NCBI GenBank assembly: GCA_023663085.1
Contig: JAMPIB010000002.1
Span: 1-64,000 of the forward strand
Direction of reading: 5' to 3'
Source of the DNA: Ruminococcus sp.
GTDB lineage: Bacteria > Bacillota > Clostridia > Lachnospirales > Lachnospiraceae
Length of the DNA stretch: 64,000 bases
Part shown: positions 1 through 7,585 of the stretch, one piece after another
Position numbering within the stretch: position 1 is the first letter of the stretch
Layout: each line of letters begins with the position of its first letter
Program-made: the position numbers and the translations under genes
Notes under the pieces: generated by a model
Database searches by the model: none
The model's input: only the letters and a program-made list of their open reading frames with translations
What the model was told of the DNA's origin: nothing

Positions 1-46
1 CTCCCGGTCTCACCACTTTGGTTAAGTAAGTTGTTTACTTGTATTA

Positions 47-74
47 TATATCGGTAAATCTATCATTTTCTTTA
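47..74 (-). promoter_or_regulatory. Sigma-28 (FliA/SigD) promoter facing off the left edge
   Basis: On the minus strand the sequence reads TAAA, 16 bases, CCGATATA, the same layout as the promoter of the flagellin at 203-1099. It points toward position 1, so an unseen flagellar or flagellin gene should begin beyond the left edge. Positions 1-46 would be its 5' leader. Confidence 0.75.
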
Positions 75-130
75 GTATTAATTTTAAAAAAATTGGGAAC
101 GAAAAACTCTAAAAAGATATTCCCGATACA

Positions 131-160
131 ACAAAAGAGCCGCTCTTATGAACGGCCCTT
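131..160 (-). terminator. Rho-independent terminator after flagellin 1
   Basis: The minus strand forms an 8-bp GC-rich stem (GGCCGTTC with GAGCGGCT, including G-U pairs) around a 4-base loop, followed by TTTTGTTGT. It lies about 45 bases past the flagellin stop and separates that gene from the next sigma-28 promoter at 47-74. Confidence 0.75.
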
Positions 161-202
161 GCTTGTTTATTATATAATATCCTCTTATTTCCAGTCTTAT
201 GA

Positions 203-1099
203 TTAGCCAAGTAAGGACAGTGCCAGCTGATTGGACTGATTTGCCTGTGATAACATGGATGTTCCAGCCTGCTGTAAGATACTGTTGTTAGAGTATTTAA
301 CCATCTCTGTCGCAATATCTGTGTCACGGATCGATGCTTCTGCACTCGTTGTGTTCTCAACGATGTTATCCAGGTTGCTGATCGTATGCTCAAGTCTGTT
401 CTGGATCGCACCAAGGTCTGAACGCTGTTTGGATACTTCCTGCAGCATTGCTTTTACGGCTTTGTTCAGACTTCCGAAGTCAGATTCTACCTGAACCGTA
501 GAAATCTTATCTTTGTCAAAGCTTGAATAGAACTTGGAGTAAACAGCTTCTGTTAAATCAGTTTTAACCTTATCCTGATTCCCTTCCGCGAGTTTGAGTA
601 AGCCACCAGTACTCATATTCTTAATTGTGATAGAAATATGCTGTCCTGCTTCTGCACCTACCTGCAATGCCTTACCTGTGAACTCGCCTGTCAACAGATT
701 CTGCTCATTGAATGTAGTTGTGCTGCGTACACGGTCGATTTCAGACATCAACTGCTGTACTTCTGTCTGGATGTAAGAACGGTCTGTACTTGTCAGTGTT
801 GCTGTCTCACCCTTTACTGCCAGCTCATTGATACGCTGTAACATATCATGTACTTCGTTCAATGCACCTTCTGCTGTCTGTACGCAGGAGATACCATCCT
901 GTGCGTTTGCAGATGCCTGTGTAAGTCCACGGATCTGACGTCTCATCTTCTCGGAAATCGCCAGACCTGCTGCATCGTCTGCTGCACGGTTGATCTTATA
1001 ACCGGATGATAATTTCTCTGTGGATGCTGCCTGTGCCTTTGTTGTCAAACCAAACATTCTGTTAGAATTCATTGCTGTTACATTGTGTTTTACGATCAT
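203..1099 (-). CDS. fliC: Flagellin 1 (short filament protein)
   Basis: Flagellin is the filament subunit, exported by the flagellar type III apparatus. The 298-residue product has the conserved N-terminal D0/D1 region (MIVKHNVTAMNSNRM start, LSSGYKINRAADDAAGLAIS motif) and the C-terminal D1/D0 region (RSDLGAIQNRLEHT, then the ENTTSAEASIRDTDIA block and the LALSLLG end). The central variable domain is short, so the filament surface is probably compact. I chose the ATG at 1099 because AAGGAGGA sits 7 bases upstream; a longer reading frame to 1123 lacks such a site. The gene has its own sigma-28 promoter at 1281-1308 and a leader of about 175 bases with a CsrA-type hairpin. The modification cluster at 1338-8629 lies directly upstream on the same strand, which suggests that this flagellin is one of its targets. 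Confidence 0.97.
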   Translation of the reverse strand: MIVKHNVTAMNSNRMFGLTTKAQAASTEKLSSGYKINRAADDAAGLAISEKMRRQIRGLTQASANAQDGISCVQTAEGALNEVHDMLQRINELAVKGETATLTSTDRSYIQTEVQQLMSEIDRVRSTTTFNEQNLLTGEFTGKALQVGAEAGQHISITIKNMSTGGLLKLAEGNQDKVKTDLTEAVYSKFYSSFDKDKISTVQVESDFGSLNKAVKAMLQEVSKQRSDLGAIQNRLEHTISNLDNIVENTTSAEASIRDTDIATEMVKYSNNSILQQAGTSMLSQANQSNQLALSLLG

Positions 1100-1106
1100 A
1101 TTATTT

Positions 1107-1139
1107 TCCTCCTTGAAGTTCATGCGACATCCATGCCGC
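1107..1139 (-). promoter_or_regulatory. CsrA-type binding sites in flagellin 1 leader
   Basis: At 1124-1139 the transcript can form a 6-bp stem (GCGGCA with TGTCGC) with a UGGA loop. The core CAUGGAUGU is close to the known CsrA target, ACARGGAUGU. The Shine-Dalgarno AAGGAGGA at 1107-1114 supplies a second GGA. One hairpin site upstream plus one site over the ribosome binding site is the arrangement described for Bacillus subtilis hag. CsrA control is inferred from this and from the csrA/fliW genes at 15885-16565. Confidence 0.6.
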
Positions 1140-1280
1140 TTTTCTCATTTTTTGTTTTTAGATTTTATTCAGTTTTTTTATTTTTGTTTTTTCATTCGCA
1201 GTAATTTTGCAAATACGTACGTTTACCTGCAAGATTACTGCATTTCTCAAGTAATTTTCTTACTTGCTTTACTTGTATAA

Positions 1281-1308
1281 TATATCGGAGGGTTTTGAAT
1301 TTACTTTA
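1281..1308 (-). promoter_or_regulatory. Sigma-28 promoter of flagellin 1
   Basis: The minus strand reads TAAA (1305-1308), 16 bases, CCGATATA (1281-1288), matching the SigD/FliA consensus. Transcription should start near 1274. The promoter lies 30 bases past the stop of the nucleotidyltransferase gene, so flagellin 1 is transcribed separately from the modification cluster. Confidence 0.85.
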
Positions 1309-1337
1309 GACCTGAATGAGAAAAAAATGAAAAAAAT

Positions 1338-1985
1338 TTAGACGAACCCATTTCTGACCCATTCAATGGCTCTCTCGTAGTCATTTACTGTATCAATCTC
1401 TCTGGTTCGTAACTTCAGGAACGATATCGGAAGATGCGGTTCGATCAACTGGAATACATGTCCTGTTCCATGCAGTATTTTTCCACTTTTCATCTGCGTA
1501 ATGCCATTCCATTCATAGTTACCCTCACTATGGGAAAAGGCTTTTACATACTCCTTGCCATCCTGTTCATAAGTCTGAAGCATCCACGGATCATCTGTTC
1601 CCGGAATATCCCCGCTTACGAACTCGTGATCACAGGCAAGCGCTTTCTTCATATCCTCCGGATGGACAAGCAGATCCCCATCCAAAGACAGTATATATTC
1701 GTTGGCATACTGCGACGCTGCGGAAACACTGGCGCCGGTCCCGGTCTCTCTATACTTATGGTTAAAAACAAACAATATATCTTCTCTATATTTACGCACT
1801 ACTTCAATTACTTTTTCCGCCTGATATCCAACTACCACCCGGATATCTTTTTCCTCCTGCAGCATATCCAGATGCCTGACGATTAAGGGTTTCCCTTCTA
1901 TTTCAAGTAATGCCTTGGTCGTTCCGAGTCCCAATCTGTTTCCCATGCCTGCACAGCTTATGATAACGGTTCTTGAAATTCCCAT
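1338..1985 (-). CDS. Nucleotidyltransferase of the flagellar modification cluster
   Basis: This 215-residue GT-A-fold nucleotidyltransferase resembles sugar-phosphate or choline-phosphate cytidylyltransferases, which activate a phosphorylated small molecule as a CDP or NDP derivative. The N-terminal nucleotide-binding loop is visible (GMGNRLG at residues 13-19 and the catalytic-type Lys at 24, followed by ALLEIEGKPLI). A metal-binding DGD lies near residue 98. It is the last gene of the cluster that starts at 8629 and sits just upstream of flagellin 1. The pairing of a nucleotidyltransferase, an HAD protein, a methyltransferase and a CDP-glycerol-transferase-like gene recalls, from memory, the Clostridioides difficile type A flagellin modification locus, where a CDP-activated amino acid is proposed. 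The substrate here is not known. Confidence 0.75.
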   Translation of the reverse strand: MGISRTVIISCAGMGNRLGLGTTKALLEIEGKPLIVRHLDMLQEEKDIRVVVGYQAEKVIEVVRKYREDILFVFNHKYRETGTGASVSAASQYANEYILSLDGDLLVHPEDMKKALACDHEFVSGDIPGTDDPWMLQTYEQDGKEYVKAFSHSEGNYEWNGITQMKSGKILHGTGHVFQLIEPHLPISFLKLRTREIDTVNDYERAIEWVRNGFV

Positions 1986-2026
1986 ATTTTATGACCATTC
2001 CTCTCTTTTCGTGATTCGATATCCGT

Positions 2027-2638
2027 CTATACCAGACGTTCTAAAAATTCTATCAGTTTATCCTCTTCATAAATAGCATAATCAGCACACGCCAAAACAG
2101 GAAAACCGATCTCCCGTATTGCTCCGTAAGCAATTCCAATCTGTGCTGATTCTATCATCTCCGCATCATTATTTCCATTTCCTATTGCTGCAAACGGCAG
2201 CACCATTTGATTGACGACAGCATTTTTGTCTATGATACTCAGGACACTTTGCATATAATCGTTTTCTGCCAGAGCTTTCGAGGAAAAAACATTTTTTTCC
2301 ATTCCCAGTTTTTTTACAAGTCCTTCGATCCAAACATCCAGATTGCTTGTCACTATGTAACACCTGTCATGATATCTTTTCATAAAATCCACCAGTTTTT
2401 CATTTAACGGCATGTCCATGACCATCTGATTTATTCTACTTATTGGGATATCCTTGAAAAGTTCTATTTGTTTTAAAAAAAACTGTTTAAACGGCATTTC
2501 TCCCCTCGTTGCAGCTTCTGTCAATGTATTCAGCCGAATGAGCGCCTCTTCCCGCTTTAATGCCCCGGCAATAGCAGGAATAATCTCTGTTCTGATCAAT
2601 GTTGCATCCAGATTAAATAAAAAAATTGGTTTTTCCAC
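2027..2638 (-). CDS. HAD-superfamily protein with Asn at the nucleophile position
   Basis: The 203-residue protein has the length and motif order of phosphoserine-phosphatase-like HAD enzymes (HAD-IB). Motif I reads FNLDAT (residues 8-13), so the nucleophilic first Asp of DxDxT is Asn9. Motif II Ser is S98 and the motif III Lys is probably K138. Motif IV reads GNGNNDAEM (153-161), so the first acidic residue of GDxxND is Asn154. I read both Asn codons (AAT) in the DNA. By family knowledge this should abolish ordinary phosphatase chemistry, so the protein may be a binding or scaffold protein, or may use altered chemistry. The start is GTG at 2638, with GGAGGA 6 bases upstream. It lies between the racemase and nucleotidyltransferase genes of the same operon. 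Confidence 0.75.
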   Translation of the reverse strand: MEKPIFLFNLDATLIRTEIIPAIAGALKREEALIRLNTLTEAATRGEMPFKQFFLKQIELFKDIPISRINQMVMDMPLNEKLVDFMKRYHDRCYIVTSNLDVWIEGLVKKLGMEKNVFSSKALAENDYMQSVLSIIDKNAVVNQMVLPFAAIGNGNNDAEMIESAQIGIAYGAIREIGFPVLACADYAIYEEDKLIEFLERLV

Positions 2639-2651
2639 GCTTTTCCTCCAC

Positions 2652-3374
2652 TCAGACTAATGTTCTCTTTAAATACTGTATTGTCAATTCCATAGGATCA
2701 AAAAACTGAAATGATTCCCATTCCGCATATCTTATTACTGGTTGTTCCTGGATGTATTTTACCAGTATCGGAAACTCCGTACATCCCAAAACCACATTAT
2801 ACGAGGTAAATTGTTGCAAAAAATCATAAAACGCATCCGCCGTATTTTCAGTCAGCTTGTTCTGTTTCACACATTCTATAAAATATCTGATCTTCTCATA
2901 ATATTCTTCAGAAGGGATAATGCAGGATATACCATATTTTTCCAGTCTCTTCGGATATAGTCCTTTGAGCAATGCCCCTTCAGCCGCTATGATCAGTGCC
3001 TGCTCCTCATTTTGCGCCATTAACTCCGCACCTAATACTTCAATAATATCCACAATTTTATCTTTCGCCTGCGGAATTGTCCTATAAATATCATCCAAAA
3101 AATAATGCGCCGTCCCACATACCAACACAATCCTGTCAACCTGCTGATCTAAAAGTCTTTCTACAGACTCTGTGATCTCACGTACCACTTCATCATAATT
3201 CTCATGATACAGCAACGCTCTCGTCCTGCTGGGCATCGTAAAATTATTGTCCATAATGATATGCGGATAGTTTCTTTCACTTTCCGAGGCAAAACACTCC
3301 AGAATCCTTTTATAAAAATTTAATGTAGCATAAGCACCGAATCCGCCGACAATCCCTATTTTTTCTTTATACAA
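2652..3374 (-). CDS. Aspartate/glutamate racemase family protein
   Basis: Asp/Glu racemases interconvert amino-acid enantiomers using two cysteines. Both are present: C86 in VLVCGTAH and C198 in VLGCTEFP. The glycine-rich N-terminus IGIVGGFGAYAT and the length of 240 residues fit the family. The start is TTG at 3374, with a GAGGG ribosome binding site inside the end of the methyltransferase gene, so the two genes are translationally close. A racemase in a flagellar modification cluster suggests that a D-amino acid, or an amino-acid-like acid, is part of the attached group. That is inference. Confidence 0.8.
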   Translation of the reverse strand: MYKEKIGIVGGFGAYATLNFYKRILECFASESERNYPHIIMDNNFTMPSRTRALLYHENYDEVVREITESVERLLDQQVDRIVLVCGTAHYFLDDIYRTIPQAKDKIVDIIEVLGAELMAQNEEQALIIAAEGALLKGLYPKRLEKYGISCIIPSEEYYEKIRYFIECVKQNKLTENTADAFYDFLQQFTSYNVVLGCTEFPILVKYIQEQPVIRYAEWESFQFFDPMELTIQYLKRTLV

Positions 3375-3376
3375 AG

Positions 3377-4117
3377 TTATTCCCTCTCTAAAATAAAATA
3401 ATACTGTGCCGTCTCTTTTCTATTATTTAATGAATCATCTTCAAAAAGAAAATTTTCCTCTTTTATCACAAAACCTTTTTCCAGAAAAGCCTCCTTTAAA
3501 AATCCCATGATCTCATCTCTGGTTCTATAGATGGCATTATAGTTATCCTGCAATTCATCAGAAAAATCATTTTTTAATGTCAGCCTGTCTTTTATCCCTA
3601 CAGGTTCTCTGATGCAGATGACTGTCTTTTGCTCACAATTTCTTTCAATCTGCTTTAACGCATCTATTATATCTTCATCATTCAAATACATCAATATCCC
3701 TATCATCAGAATGGTATTATATTTACTTCTTCCATGTACCTGCAGAACTTTCTCAATCGCATTGGCTGCGCCTTCAAAAAAGAAGAAATTTCCCCGTTCA
3801 TTTCTTTTTCTGGCAATCTCTATCAGTTCCCTGCTGAAATCCAGTCCACAGTATTCCTCGATATCTGTCTTTATGGCATCCGCCCACCTTCCGATTCCGC
3901 ACGCGATATCTAATACACGAGAATCCGTATTTAGTTTCAGCAATGGATATAATTTCTCTGTTTCCATTCTATTTCTTTGCTTTACCAATTCTTTATTATT
4001 ATCCTGATACATTGTAACGGCATAAGGGTTATCCTCATGAAATTTACCTGCTCTGCTTTTAAAAAACTGCTTTGTCTCCTCATATTCTATATTTGTTATC
4101 TGCTCTGTGATCCGCAT
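3377..4117 (-). CDS. SAM-dependent methyltransferase
   Basis: This is a class I methyltransferase of 246 residues with motif I VLDIACGIGRW (residues 68-78), an acidic residue after strand 2 (EYCGLDFSRELIEIA) and a motif IV-like MIGILMYLNDED. It probably methylates the flagellar modification or a precursor of it. Its Shine-Dalgarno GGAGGGGAG is strong. It is followed 2 bases later by the racemase and preceded by the radical SAM gene, all in one operon. In the analogous C. difficile type A modification an N-methylated amino acid is made, which would suit such an enzyme. The substrate is not evident from sequence. Confidence 0.85.
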   Translation of the reverse strand: MRITEQITNIEYEETKQFFKSRAGKFHEDNPYAVTMYQDNNKELVKQRNRMETEKLYPLLKLNTDSRVLDIACGIGRWADAIKTDIEEYCGLDFSRELIEIARKRNERGNFFFFEGAANAIEKVLQVHGRSKYNTILMIGILMYLNDEDIIDALKQIERNCEQKTVICIREPVGIKDRLTLKNDFSDELQDNYNAIYRTRDEIMGFLKEAFLEKGFVIKEENFLFEDDSLNNRKETAQYYFILERE

Positions 4118-4128
4118 GCTCTCCCCTC

Positions 4129-5118
4129 CTATTGTTGGTCTAATGATAACGCAAATAGTTCTCTGTCTATTTGCGCCGTATCATATGTTTTTTCATAAAT
4201 ACAGGAAAAACACGGCATATGTTCCACTCTGTTTTCCAAATGTCCCTTTCGTATTGCTGTCATTTTTTCTCCCAGCCATGCTTCTTTTATTCCCATATTT
4301 CTAATATCTTCTATAACTAATCTGTTATCAGATTCACTGCAGCACAATGCCAGATATCCTTCGCACGTTACATTGATCGAATTCCAGAGAACCGCACACG
4401 GCACTGTATGCTTTATTTCAAATGACTCGATTGGAAGCGTACTCAGATCGCAATACAATGCTTTTGCTTTTTCAATCTTCTGTCCTGCGTAGGCACAAGG
4501 GTAATAAAAAACGACTTCGTCACAATACTGTCTGGCCAATTCCTGAAAGGCTGTTAGTTCATCATAATTTTCTTTCGTACCGACACAGGAAACAAATATT
4601 TTAAAACTTTTATTATGTTCTTTGCGATATTGACAGGAAAATCTAAGCGCATTCATTGCATTATCATAATCATCTGCACCATGTATCTTCTTATAAGTTT
4701 CACGACTTCCCGCATTGATTGAAAATTTGATACTGTCAAGTCCTGCTTCAAACAATTCGGTCAATAACTCCGGTCTGGCAACAGAGCCATTTGTTGTAAT
4801 AAAGGAATATCCATAATCCAATTCCTTGGAATATGCGATAAGCTCCGGCAGCCTTTTATAGAGAAGCGGCTCACCATTCATATGAAAACATACTTTTCTG
4901 TCTTTACCAAGAAAATCTGCACACTCACGCATTACACGTCTGGCCAGTTCAAAATCCATCATTGTTCTTTTTCTGCTGCTGTCTACATTTGGACAAAAAA
5001 CACATCTGTGATTACACGCATTTGTAACCTCTAACTGCAGCAGTACCCCATCCAGTTTTACATCCGGATCCTGCACTTTATCATCCAGTTTTCTACGATA
5101 ACGCTCCGACAAATTCAT
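4129..5118 (-). CDS. Radical SAM protein with SPASM-like C-terminus
   Basis: The 329-residue product has the radical SAM cluster motif CX3CX2C at residues 35-42 (CNHRCVFC). The GEP motif follows (HMNGEPLLY), then a TIM-barrel fold. Several C-terminal cysteines (CAVLW, CEGYLALCC, PCFSC) look like auxiliary iron-sulfur cluster ligands of the SPASM type. SPASM enzymes often modify peptides, proteins or sugars by radical chemistry. I place the start at 5118 (MNLSERY), because the longer frame to 5178 would run into the upstream gene. Its place between the transferase and methyltransferase genes implies a step in making the flagellar modification; the reaction is unknown. Confidence 0.85.
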   Translation of the reverse strand: MNLSERYRRKLDDKVQDPDVKLDGVLLQLEVTNACNHRCVFCPNVDSSRKRTMMDFELARRVMRECADFLGKDRKVCFHMNGEPLLYKRLPELIAYSKELDYGYSFITTNGSVARPELLTELFEAGLDSIKFSINAGSRETYKKIHGADDYDNAMNALRFSCQYRKEHNKSFKIFVSCVGTKENYDELTAFQELARQYCDEVVFYYPCAYAGQKIEKAKALYCDLSTLPIESFEIKHTVPCAVLWNSINVTCEGYLALCCSESDNRLVIEDIRNMGIKEAWLGEKMTAIRKGHLENRVEHMPCFSCIYEKTYDTAQIDRELFALSLDQQ

Positions 5119-5134
5119 AATCCCATTTCCCTTT

Positions 5135-6586
5135 CTATCTTGTAAGCAAACTGCAAATATCCTGATAAATAAATTCACATGCCTTACATTTATTTATTTT
5201 CATATAATCCAGTTCTTCTTCCCATATACTCTCTCTGATACCCTTCCTGCTATCTTCTCCCTTTAGAATAACATCCAGCAGGAATTTCTCTATTCCCAAA
5301 TAGTCCTCACCCGGCTTCAGATAATGTCCTTCCAACAATACCTGTCCCAATTCATTAAAAGCCTGTCCTTTCCCTCTTAGAAACAGCAACGGTTTATCCA
5401 CATACAGATATTCTGCAAGAAAAGACGCAGAATCCATGATCATTCCGTCCGAAGTAGCAAAAATATCCAGATAGCTTGTCTCCTGCACCACCTTCGCATT
5501 TGATAATCTATTCCATTCTTCCAGATAAGCATCATACTCTTCATAACTGCTAAATACTCCCGCTTCTACCGCCCGTAAACGCAGATTAGGATGTGGCTTA
5601 AAGATAAATGACACCTTATCCCGATATTTTTTGGCAAGATATAATAAAAACCAGGCATTTTTTGCAAAAGTAGAATATTGGATCCCCCCATAACCCAAAA
5701 AGGAATGATGCGGTGCAATGATCACCTTTTTTACATCTTCCTGCCGTTTATCTTCAGGAATTTTCCATACCGTTCTAATTTCTTCTTCACTGTATTCTTT
5801 TAAAGAATAAAATTGATCCATCTTGATATAACCGGAAAAAATCACATTCTTTCCATGCAGTCGTTCGTACTTGCGATATCCTTCCAGATTTCGTTTTGAA
5901 TCTGCGTACAATCTCCACATCATATTGACAAATTCTTTATTGTATATAAAGTTGACAGCATAAGACTTATCCAGACTGTCTGCTACATATATTCCATATG
6001 GAACATAACAATTGATACAATTAAGCGGAAGAGATGTTATCTGGAATTCTTTTGGTATGGAGCCATACCAGGGAGTCAGATGAATCACAACATCCGGCCT
6101 TCCCCCCAGTTCATCCCATGTCCGGATATGATCGGCTGCATCATCATATCCTCCCCTGATGTCATATCCGTTTTGTTCAAAATACTGACAAGTCTGTCTA
6201 TAAGTATCTTTTCTGCTCTCCTCGTCTCTGTCAATCAAAGGTGCCGTCACAAGATAACACTCTATTGCCTCATTCTGTGCCAACATATGATAAAGTTCTC
6301 CGGCAGACCACTCAGCCGCCGATATAGCCAAAAAAGCTACTTTTATCTTTTCATTGTTTTTTATTTTCTCATGAATTCTTTTTTTTCCACATGCCATTGC
6401 AATATCATACAGTTGTTCATAAAGACGGATTCCATTATCCAGCGCGTCGGCAAATACATATAATGAAAGAAGATGCTCATATGTATACTTTTCGGGTATA
6501 GAATCAATATTATCAAAATCTCCCTGATCAATGCCGGCTAATAATTCTTTCAATAATAAAACAAATCTTTCCTGTTGATCCATCAT
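5135..6586 (-). CDS. CDP-glycerol glycerophosphotransferase-like (TagB/TagF) transferase
   Basis: The C-terminal half carries the signatures of the teichoic-acid polymerase family, which transfers a phospho-alditol from a CDP donor. These are PHHSF, FKPHPNL and a segment with DSASFLAEYLYVDKPLLFL, close to the family's D-S-S-S-x-x-x-E-x-L-x-x-D-K-P pattern. The N-terminal third is helical and less conserved; a Rossmann-like start (IKVAFLAISAAEWSAGELY) begins near residue 80. Total length is 483 residues. A transferase of this family in a flagellin cluster suggests a phosphodiester-linked modification rather than a simple sugar. It overlaps no neighbour and lies 17 bases upstream of the radical SAM start. 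Confidence 0.8.
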   Translation of the reverse strand: MMDQQERFVLLLKELLAGIDQGDFDNIDSIPEKYTYEHLLSLYVFADALDNGIRLYEQLYDIAMACGKKRIHEKIKNNEKIKVAFLAISAAEWSAGELYHMLAQNEAIECYLVTAPLIDRDEESRKDTYRQTCQYFEQNGYDIRGGYDDAADHIRTWDELGGRPDVVIHLTPWYGSIPKEFQITSLPLNCINCYVPYGIYVADSLDKSYAVNFIYNKEFVNMMWRLYADSKRNLEGYRKYERLHGKNVIFSGYIKMDQFYSLKEYSEEEIRTVWKIPEDKRQEDVKKVIIAPHHSFLGYGGIQYSTFAKNAWFLLYLAKKYRDKVSFIFKPHPNLRLRAVEAGVFSSYEEYDAYLEEWNRLSNAKVVQETSYLDIFATSDGMIMDSASFLAEYLYVDKPLLFLRGKGQAFNELGQVLLEGHYLKPGEDYLGIEKFLLDVILKGEDSRKGIRESIWEEELDYMKINKCKACEFIYQDICSLLTR

Positions 6587-6595
6587 GCTCTCCCA

Positions 6596-7570
6596 CTATT
6601 CCTGTTTAAGTATTTCTATATATTTATTCAAAAGTTCCGTTGCTTTCAGGGCGCCCTGTTTATTTAAATGATCGGTATCCAGAAAATCAGCATCACAGAA
6701 TACGCCTTCATAATCATTCATATCCAAAAATTCTACCGGAAAAGGAATCCTATCAAGTAACTGGAAAATATCCGCTTTGTAATCCTTGTCAATATAACGA
6801 TTGTACCATGCAGTAAACGGAAATATCACAAAAATCGGTATAATACTATGTGCATATAGATATTCTATCATCTCACTGACGATCTTTCCATTTTCTATAC
6901 GAGACTGTTCATGCTGTTTCAGACGGTTGTGATCATTAGTCCTCTCTATCGCCGCTCTCTCTTTTTCTTCCTCCGTTAAAGTATTCCATATTATCTTTTT
7001 TAATCCGAAAATATTATTATTTTCTCTTGTTTTCATACTTCCATAATATGAGGGTTCTTCCAAAAAGAAACCTTCTGACCACTCTTCACAGACTTTCTTC
7101 AACAGTCCGGTACTGTATCCCCCCCCTTCAGCAATTTTGAGTTTACTATACATATCATACTCTCTTTGTACTTCATAATGATGCGCGTTTCCAAAAAGCG
7201 GATAATAAACACTGGGAATCAGATAACTCATTACTTTACTGAAAGACAGATCCTGATAAAGCATATAATAACCGATATTGATAATACAGTGTTCTATTCT
7301 CTGCTGGCCTTCTTCCACAGCTTTTTTGATATGTTGAAAATCATAAAAAATATCCTGCGATGAAATAGAAAAATTGATACAGCCGCCGGAAATATTTTCA
7401 TTTATAACCCCATTCATGGCATGGGACGAACCCGCAATAATAGTCTTGGTCCCTTCGCGTCTGTTCTTTTCATGCATCGTACGTAGATAGCAATAATCAT
7501 AATTATTAAAAGTATACTGCAATGCAATGTCTTTCAAACCATCAAAATATTCTTCACTAAAATATTTCAT
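6596..7570 (-). CDS. SGNH-hydrolase-like protein (possible O-acyl transferase/esterase)
   Basis: The product of about 324 residues shows block I of the SGNH fold as IIAGSSHAMNG near residue 45, with a candidate nucleophile Ser. The C-terminal catalytic pair appears as DTDHLNKQGA near residue 300 (DxxH). No signal peptide or membrane segment is evident, so it is probably cytoplasmic. It resembles DltD- or AlgX-like proteins only in general fold. A role in acylating or deacylating the flagellar modification would suit its place between the GT2 and TagF-like genes. The start is ATG 7570 or the adjacent TTG 7573; AGGAG lies 12 or 9 bases upstream respectively. Confidence 0.65.
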   Translation of the reverse strand: MKYFSEEYFDGLKDIALQYTFNNYDYCYLRTMHEKNRREGTKTIIAGSSHAMNGVINENISGGCINFSISSQDIFYDFQHIKKAVEEGQQRIEHCIINIGYYMLYQDLSFSKVMSYLIPSVYYPLFGNAHHYEVQREYDMYSKLKIAEGGGYSTGLLKKVCEEWSEGFFLEEPSYYGSMKTRENNNIFGLKKIIWNTLTEEEKERAAIERTNDHNRLKQHEQSRIENGKIVSEMIEYLYAHSIIPIFVIFPFTAWYNRYIDKDYKADIFQLLDRIPFPVEFLDMNDYEGVFCDADFLDTDHLNKQGALKATELLNKYIEILKQE

Positions 7571-7585
7571 CAATATCTCTTTCTC

